NCBI GenBank assembly: GCA_017411325.1
Contig: JAFQQJ010000019.1
Location: forward strand, 149,472 to 213,471
Length of the DNA stretch: 64,000 nt
Direction: 5' to 3'
Source of the DNA: Clostridia bacterium
GTDB taxonomy: Bacteria > Bacillota > Clostridia > CAKSNL01 > HGM11501
Part shown: piece after piece, positions 59,956 through 64,000 of the stretch
Layout of the letters: each line of letters begins with the position of its first letter
Position numbering within the stretch: position 1 is the stretch's first letter
Translations under genes and position numbers: made by a program
Notes under the pieces: generated by a model
Seen by the model: only the letters and a program-made list of their open reading frames with translations
Told to the model about the DNA's origin: nothing
Databases searched by the model: none

Positions 59956-60888
59956 TTATCCCTCCTTAAGAGAGTCTATCATCGAAATAACCTCGTCGGG
60001 ATTTACCGATGAGAAAAGAGCATTCCTTATTTTAGCCGCACCCCTGATGGTTTTTAAATACCAGGCAAGGTGCTTCCTTGATTCCAGTATACCTCTTACC
60101 TCGCCCTTCTTTTCCATGGCAAGTAGCAAATGACGCTTGCACACATCAATCCGCTCCTCCGCTGTGGCTATGGGCAAAAGCTCTCCCGTATTGAAATAGT
60201 GATCGATTTCCCGGAACAAAAAGGGATTTCCGAGGCATCCTCTGCCTACCATAATTTCGTCAACAAAGGTTTCCTTCAGCATATTTTCTGCGTCAATGGC
60301 AGAAAATATATCTCCGTTTCCCACCACGGGAATTTTAACGCTTTCCTTTACGCGCCTTATGGCAGAAAGATTTGCCTTTCCCGAATAAAGCTGCTCCTTG
60401 GTTCTTCCGTGAATGTAAATTTTATCGGCACCGGCATTTTCCATCGCCTTTGCGAATTCAGGAGATGTTTCACTCTCTATTCCCATACGGAATTTAACGC
60501 TGACAGGAAGGCTCACTGCCTTTTTCACCGCCGTCACGATTTCGCCTGCAAGAGAAGGATTTTTCATTAAGGCACAGCCGTCACCGTTACCTTCGATTTT
60601 AGGCATGGGGCAACCCATATTTATGTTGATCTCCGTGGCAAAAGGAGCGACTTTTTCTGCCGCCTCGGCTAAAATACCGGGCTCGTGGCCGAAAAGCTGT
60701 ACTATCATTCTCCCTTCCTCCGCAGAGGGGAGAAGAGCGGCGGTTTTTTTGTCGTTATAATGCATCGCCTTGGCGCTTATCATTTCCGTAAAAGGTATTG
60801 CCCTGCCATAGGATGATACAATTTTCCTGAAAACCTCGTCGGCAACTCCCGCCATAGGAGCAAGATAAACACGGGTATTATAAATCAA
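59956..60888 (-). CDS. dusB: tRNA-dihydrouridine synthase
   Basis: Flavoenzyme that reduces uridines in the tRNA D-loop. 310 residues. FMN barrel motifs: YLAPMAGVADEVFR at the N-terminus, MIVQLFGHEP, catalytic Cys93 in NINMGCPMPK, KFRMGIE, YIHGRTKEQLYSG and VVGNGDIFSA, then the helical tRNA-binding C-terminus. The start is a TTG at 60888 overlapping the last codons of the transporter gene, with GGAG nine bases before; no in-frame ATG is better placed. Middle gene of the EIIC_2-dusB-nagZ operon; the functional link is not obvious. The DusB assignment within the Dus family is by general similarity. Confidence 0.92.
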   Translation of the reverse strand: MIYNTRVYLAPMAGVADEVFRKIVSSYGRAIPFTEMISAKAMHYNDKKTAALLPSAEEGRMIVQLFGHEPGILAEAAEKVAPFATEININMGCPMPKIEGNGDGCALMKNPSLAGEIVTAVKKAVSLPVSVKFRMGIESETSPEFAKAMENAGADKIYIHGRTKEQLYSGKANLSAIRRVKESVKIPVVGNGDIFSAIDAENMLKETFVDEIMVGRGCLGNPFLFREIDHYFNTGELLPIATAEERIDVCKRHLLLAMEKKGEVRGILESRKHLAWYLKTIRGAAKIRNALFSSVNPDEVISMIDSLKEG

Positions 60889-61951
60889 GTTTCATGTCTC
60901 CCTTTTTAATGAGTTTTATTTTTCTCATAATTTCCGAGAAGAAAAGAGATATAATCGCAGGAAGTATAAAGTACATAAGAATAATCAGCGCAATTGCAAC
61001 AAGGGGAGTAAATGCCTGATATCCCGATGCATTCACCGCAGTCATAGCCGAAAACGCCTGTATGGGGCCAACAAGACCTGCCGTTCCCATACCTGAACCC
61101 ATAGGATTGGATATCATACCGATAGAGGTTGATATCGGGCCTAAAATGGCACTTGCAAGAATTACGGGAAGCCAGATAATCGGCTTTCTTACGATGTTCG
61201 GCATCTGAAGCATACTTGTACCAAGCCCCTGAGCAATGAGTCCCCCGAATTTATTTTCGCGGTAGCTTATAACCGCAAAGCCTATCATATTGGCACAGCA
61301 GCCCACCGTTGCCGCACCTGCCGCAAGTCCCGACAATCCCATTGTTATTCCGATTGCCGCAGAGCTTATGGGGAGCGTTAAAAAGATTCCCATAAGAACA
61401 GAAACAATAATACCGCCGGTTATGGGATATTCTGCCACATTGATATTTACAAGATTACCAAGCCACAGCATAAAGCCCGATATGGGGGGGCCGAGCAAAA
61501 TACCTACAGCCGAGCCTGAAAGTATGGTTACAAGGGGGGTTACTATAATATCAACAGGAGTTTTTCCTGAAACAAGACCGCCCAGCTCAATAGCCACATA
61601 CGCCGCAATGAAGGCGCCCAGGGGTTCGCCAACACCTCCCAAATTGATTGCCCCGCCTGCATAGAAGGTTCCTTTAAGAATTGCACCCGCATAAGAGCCG
61701 ATAAAGCCCGCAACCGCTGTGCCTACAACCAGAAGAGGTGCTTTTTTCTGCAGCTTGACAGCCACACCCACGCCTATTCCCGCGCCGGTAAGTATTGATG
61801 CCGCCTGACCGATTACTATAAGGTAATAGCCGACAACTCCCGGAATATATGCACCTATCTGCTTTAAGATAGTTCCTATGATAAGTGTTCCGAAGAGTCC
61901 CAGCGCCATACCTGAAAGTCCGTCAATAAATAGCCTTTTTAAAAAATTCAT
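60878..61951 (-). CDS. PTS EIIC_2-type membrane transporter
   Basis: 357 residues, highly hydrophobic, about ten membrane segments with Gly-rich loops (GAGIGVGVAVKLQKKAPLL, GGVGEPLGAFIAAYVA, NPMGSGMGTAGLVGPIQAF). It matches the PTS_EIIC_2 group, which resembles sugar-PTS permeases but stands alone without EIIA/EIIB parts; the transported compound is unknown. ATG at 61951 is chosen (AAAGGA nine bases before), since the in-frame start at 61975 has no ribosome site. First gene of a three-gene operon; it overlaps dusB by 11 bp. Confidence 0.82.
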   Translation of the reverse strand: MNFLKRLFIDGLSGMALGLFGTLIIGTILKQIGAYIPGVVGYYLIVIGQAASILTGAGIGVGVAVKLQKKAPLLVVGTAVAGFIGSYAGAILKGTFYAGGAINLGGVGEPLGAFIAAYVAIELGGLVSGKTPVDIIVTPLVTILSGSAVGILLGPPISGFMLWLGNLVNINVAEYPITGGIIVSVLMGIFLTLPISSAAIGITMGLSGLAAGAATVGCCANMIGFAVISYRENKFGGLIAQGLGTSMLQMPNIVRKPIIWLPVILASAILGPISTSIGMISNPMGSGMGTAGLVGPIQAFSAMTAVNASGYQAFTPLVAIALIILMYFILPAIISLFFSEIMRKIKLIKKGDMKLDL

Positions 61952-62033
61952 TATGTAAATCCTTTCTTTTTTCATCCTCTTATCTTAAGAGGGGTTATTT
62001 TTGTCTTAAAGAATACAATGAGTTTTTTCTTAA

Positions 62034-62062
62034 ATTATAGCCCAAATATGCCGTAATTACAA
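62034..62062 (-). promoter_or_regulatory. Promoter of EIIC_2-dusB-nagZ operon
   Basis: On the minus strand TTGTAA (62057-62062), 17-bp spacer, TATAAT (62034-62039). The roughly 75-base leader contains the inverted repeat CCTCTTA / TAAGAGG (61976-61992). Confidence 0.7.
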
Positions 62063-62123
62063 GGTTTTTTTACCATTTATACTGCATTTATCAAAAATTT
62101 TATAAAACTTATGCAAAAAACAC

Positions 62124-62151
62124 TTGTATTTTTTAAAAAATGTGATAGAAT
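62124..62151 (+). promoter_or_regulatory. Possible promoter of ferredoxin gene
   Basis: TTGTAT (62124-62129), 16-bp spacer, TAGAAT (62146-62151). A small perfect hairpin, AAGGTC-TCT-GACCTT (62162-62176), sits between it and the ribosome site. Confidence 0.5.
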
Positions 62152-62194
62152 GTAATGAAGTAAGGTCTCTGACCTTTGGAGGAGGTGTACTAAA

Positions 62195-62365
62195 ATGGCT
62201 TTCAAAATCACAGATGCTTGCATCGCTTGCGGTGCTTGTGCAGGACAGTGCCCCGTTGAGGCTATCACAGAAGGCGACGGTATCTATGTAATCGATCCCG
62301 AAACTTGTGCTGAATGTGGCGCTTGCGCAGAACAGTGCCCCGTTGAGGCTATCGTAGAAGAATAA
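62195..62365 (+). CDS. 2[4Fe-4S] ferredoxin (clostridial type)
   Basis: 56 residues, the exact size of clostridial ferredoxins: small cytoplasmic electron carrier for pyruvate:ferredoxin oxidoreductase, hydrogenase and similar enzymes. Two complete cluster motifs, CIACGACAGQCP and CAECGACAEQCP (CxxCxxCxxxCP), each followed by VEAI. A very strong GGAGGAGG lies 9 bases before the ATG, with its own promoter and terminator, consistent with high expression. The two halves share a perfect 22-base direct repeat (62245-62266 and 62332-62353), a trace of the gene's internal duplication. Confidence 0.96.
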   Translation: MAFKITDACIACGACAGQCPVEAITEGDGIYVIDPETCAECGACAEQCPVEAIVEE

Positions 62366-62377
62366 TTTTTCTATAGG

Positions 62378-62409
62378 AAAAAGCAATGCCCGTCGGGCAT
62401 TGCTTTTTT
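62378..62409 (+). terminator. Terminator of ferredoxin gene
   Basis: AAAGCAATGCCCG / CGGGCATTGCTTT stem followed by TTTTTTG. Confidence 0.9.
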
Positions 62410-62472
62410 GTTTTGTGAATAAAATTTCTTTTTGGTGGAAAGATAAAGCAAAAATCCTGAAAGGAAATATCC

Positions 62473-63789
62473 ATGAAAAAAACGCTCACAGTCACTACAA
62501 TAATACTTTCAATATTGCTTATCTTTACCCTTTCTTTTCTGATATCCCAAACAGTAAATACCGAAAGGCTTGAAAGAGCACTTTATTCCTCCTACAGTAA
62601 ATCCTTCTACGAACTGATTGAAAATGTCGAAAAAATTGACATTGCCTTAAAAAAGGCTTCTCTCTCCTCAGACTGTCACGGTCTTCTCCGCTTAGGCTCC
62701 TCCATAAGAGAAAGTGCCGTCTTTTCCCTCTCCGACATCTCTGAAATGGAGATGGCTTCTCCGCTTACAAATATAGCCGGCTTTTTAAATCAGGCAGGGG
62801 ATTATGTGAAATATGTCGCCATCACCCACTCTGACGGAAGTGCCCCCACAAATGATGAGCAGAACAATTTTTTAATGCTGTCCCGTTTTTCCTCCGTCCT
62901 TAAGGACGAGCTTTATACACTTCGCGAAAGAGTGGCTTCCGGTGAAATTTCCTATTCTGCCGCACTCCGAGATGCAGATGAAACTTTAGGCGAACACCTT
63001 GCACGAATTGAAGATGAACATTTTTCATCATACCATCCTTTAAGCTACAACGGCTCTTTTTCGGCTCATATGGCAAAAAGAAAATCAGACCACCTCTCCT
63101 CCTTTCCTGAACTCACCAAAGAAGACGCACTGAATGCTGCTTTTTCCTATCTTTACGGAAATGTTCCCTTTGTTTACGGAGGAGAAACGAAGGGAAATAT
63201 TCCTTCTTTTATTTTTTACTCCGACTCAGGTGAAAGCAACTATGCCATTGAGATTACAAAGCAGGGAGGAAAGCTTTTGATGTATTCCGAAAGCCGCCCC
63301 CTGGGCGATGCCGTTGTAGGATATGAGGAAGCCGTTTTCCACGCCCTGAAATTTGCAGAAGATGCAGGCTTTCCTTATATGACTCCGGTATTTTACGAAA
63401 ACAACGGCGGCATATTAACCGTTACTCTCGCCCCTCTTATAAATGAAGTTATATACTATACCGACATAATAAAGGTGGAAATAGCCCTTGATACAGCATC
63501 GGTAGTGGGCTTCAACGCAGAGGACTATCTTATGAACCACAAAGACCGTGCCTTTCCCGAAAGCGCAACCGTTGCCTTTGATGCTCTGGCTTCCTCCAAT
63601 AAGGGCTTTTTCCTGCGGGCATTAAAAAACGTATTTATCCCCACAGAATACGGAAGCGAAGTCCCCTGTCTGGAGGCCTTGGGGGATTTTGAAGACGATA
63701 CCTATTTAATATATATAAATGCAGAAACCGGGCTTCAGGAGGAAATCCTCCTTCTCTCCGACAGCGAAGAAGGCTATTTCGCAAAATAA
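62473..63789 (+). CDS. ypeB: Spore germination protein YpeB-like
   Basis: 438 residues. One N-terminal membrane anchor (about 6-28), then a helical region (about 35-220) and PepSY-type repeats in the C-terminal half (LTKEDALNAAFSYL, VGYEEAVFHALKFAEDAGFPYM, IYINAETGLQEEIL). This is the build of YpeB, which in Bacillus and clostridia stabilises the cortex-lytic enzyme SleB in the spore. Marks the organism as a likely spore former. sleB is normally adjacent and upstream, but a ferredoxin gene is there instead; sleB could be elsewhere. AAAGGAAA lies before the ATG. Confidence 0.8.
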   Translation: MKKTLTVTTIILSILLIFTLSFLISQTVNTERLERALYSSYSKSFYELIENVEKIDIALKKASLSSDCHGLLRLGSSIRESAVFSLSDISEMEMASPLTNIAGFLNQAGDYVKYVAITHSDGSAPTNDEQNNFLMLSRFSSVLKDELYTLRERVASGEISYSAALRDADETLGEHLARIEDEHFSSYHPLSYNGSFSAHMAKRKSDHLSSFPELTKEDALNAAFSYLYGNVPFVYGGETKGNIPSFIFYSDSGESNYAIEITKQGGKLLMYSESRPLGDAVVGYEEAVFHALKFAEDAGFPYMTPVFYENNGGILTVTLAPLINEVIYYTDIIKVEIALDTASVVGFNAEDYLMNHKDRAFPESATVAFDALASSNKGFFLRALKNVFIPTEYGSEVPCLEALGDFEDDTYLIYINAETGLQEEILLLSDSEEGYFAK

Positions 63790-64000
63790 AAGGAGATGTA
63801 AAAAAAGTCCAGACCGCAAAAAGGCGAATAAATTAGTGGATTGGGCAAAGTTACAAACCCTATGTTGTAAAATAGTGTTGAAAAATCGCATTCCTGCGAT
63901 TTTTCTTCATTTTGAGCCTTTTTGCTACGAACAAACTTCACCCTCGACGTATCTATATACGCCTTCGGGTAACTTTCGAAAAGTCTGTAAACAGACTTTC
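63790..64000. other. Right-end non-coding stretch
   Basis: After ypeB there is a hairpin AAAAATCGCA / TGCGATTTTT (63881-63904), followed by TTC T-rich sequence, a likely terminator for ypeB, and a palindrome AAAGTCTGT / ACAGACTTT at the very end (63979-63999). A minus-strand frame is open from the edge down to a TAG at 63925-63927 (about 24 codons); it may be the end of a gene beyond the window, but this cannot be decided. Confidence 0.45.

Noticed and set aside
63925..64000. Gene end on the minus strand at the right edge
   Set aside because: About 24 open codons are too few to call, and the stretch contains a palindrome that could equally be a repeat.

Overview
The window comes from a low-to-mid GC Gram-positive bacterium, most likely an uncultured member of class Clostridia. 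Pointers are strong AGGAGG-type ribosome sites, TTGACA/TATAAT promoters, 'stalk' (copper-amine-oxidase-N-like) domains, S-layer homology (SLH) repeats, meso-diaminopimelate dehydrogenase, a B12-dependent MetH without its reactivation domain, and a YpeB-type spore germination protein. No rRNA, tRNA, prophage or CRISPR array was seen.

The dominant theme (1-46 kb) is a secreted and surface carbohydrate-binding system. Four two-gene modules run on the minus strand. Each pairs a secreted GH99/WbsX-like TIM-barrel protein (CBM6-like, barrel, CBM9-like, stalk) with a downstream protein of discoidin (F5/8 type C) domains and a stalk domain: 511-3267 with <1-495 (cut by the window edge), 21451-24192 with 18954-21437, 34448-37099 with 31702-34434, and 41850-44507 with 39131-41836. 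The last two modules look like a recent segmental duplication. Modules differ in the gene placed ahead of them: a propeller-like protein, nothing, an AEC transporter, or an EamA transporter. A 3480-residue SLH-anchored protein with about a dozen discoidin-like modules (7232-17674) and a 516-residue discoidin/stalk protein (29971-31521) belong to the same theme.

Housekeeping genes are interspersed: ddh, an SGNH hydrolase and a Dabb protein (4.4-6.7 kb); a ParC-like topoisomerase subunit (24.4 kb); metF-metH (26.6-29.9 kb). An accessory pocket at 38.3-39.1 kb holds a small HTH regulator and a RAYT-type Y1 transposase.

From 45 to 59 kb lie two AraC regulators, a large cytoplasmic GH106-like glycosidase with an amidohydrolase, and a six-function uronate/sugar operon (isomerase-oxidoreductase fusion, isomerase, oxidoreductase, UxuA, UxuB-like SDR). 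Together they suggest intracellular processing of rhamnose- and uronate-containing glycans. Between them is an AT-rich accessory patch with a DUF559 nuclease, nested hairpin repeats and a PD-(D/E)XK-like protein.

The right end holds an EIIC_2 transporter-dusB-nagZ operon, a 2[4Fe-4S] ferredoxin and ypeB.

Two further patterns stand out. Direct repeats spaced exactly 21 bp sit in four different promoter regions, a geometry known from AraC-family operators. A palindromic intergenic repeat (TGTCATTCTGAG...CTCAGGATGACA) has spread around a GIY-YIG nuclease gene, and at 6.9 kb its end has been amplified into a 7 x 21-bp minisatellite.
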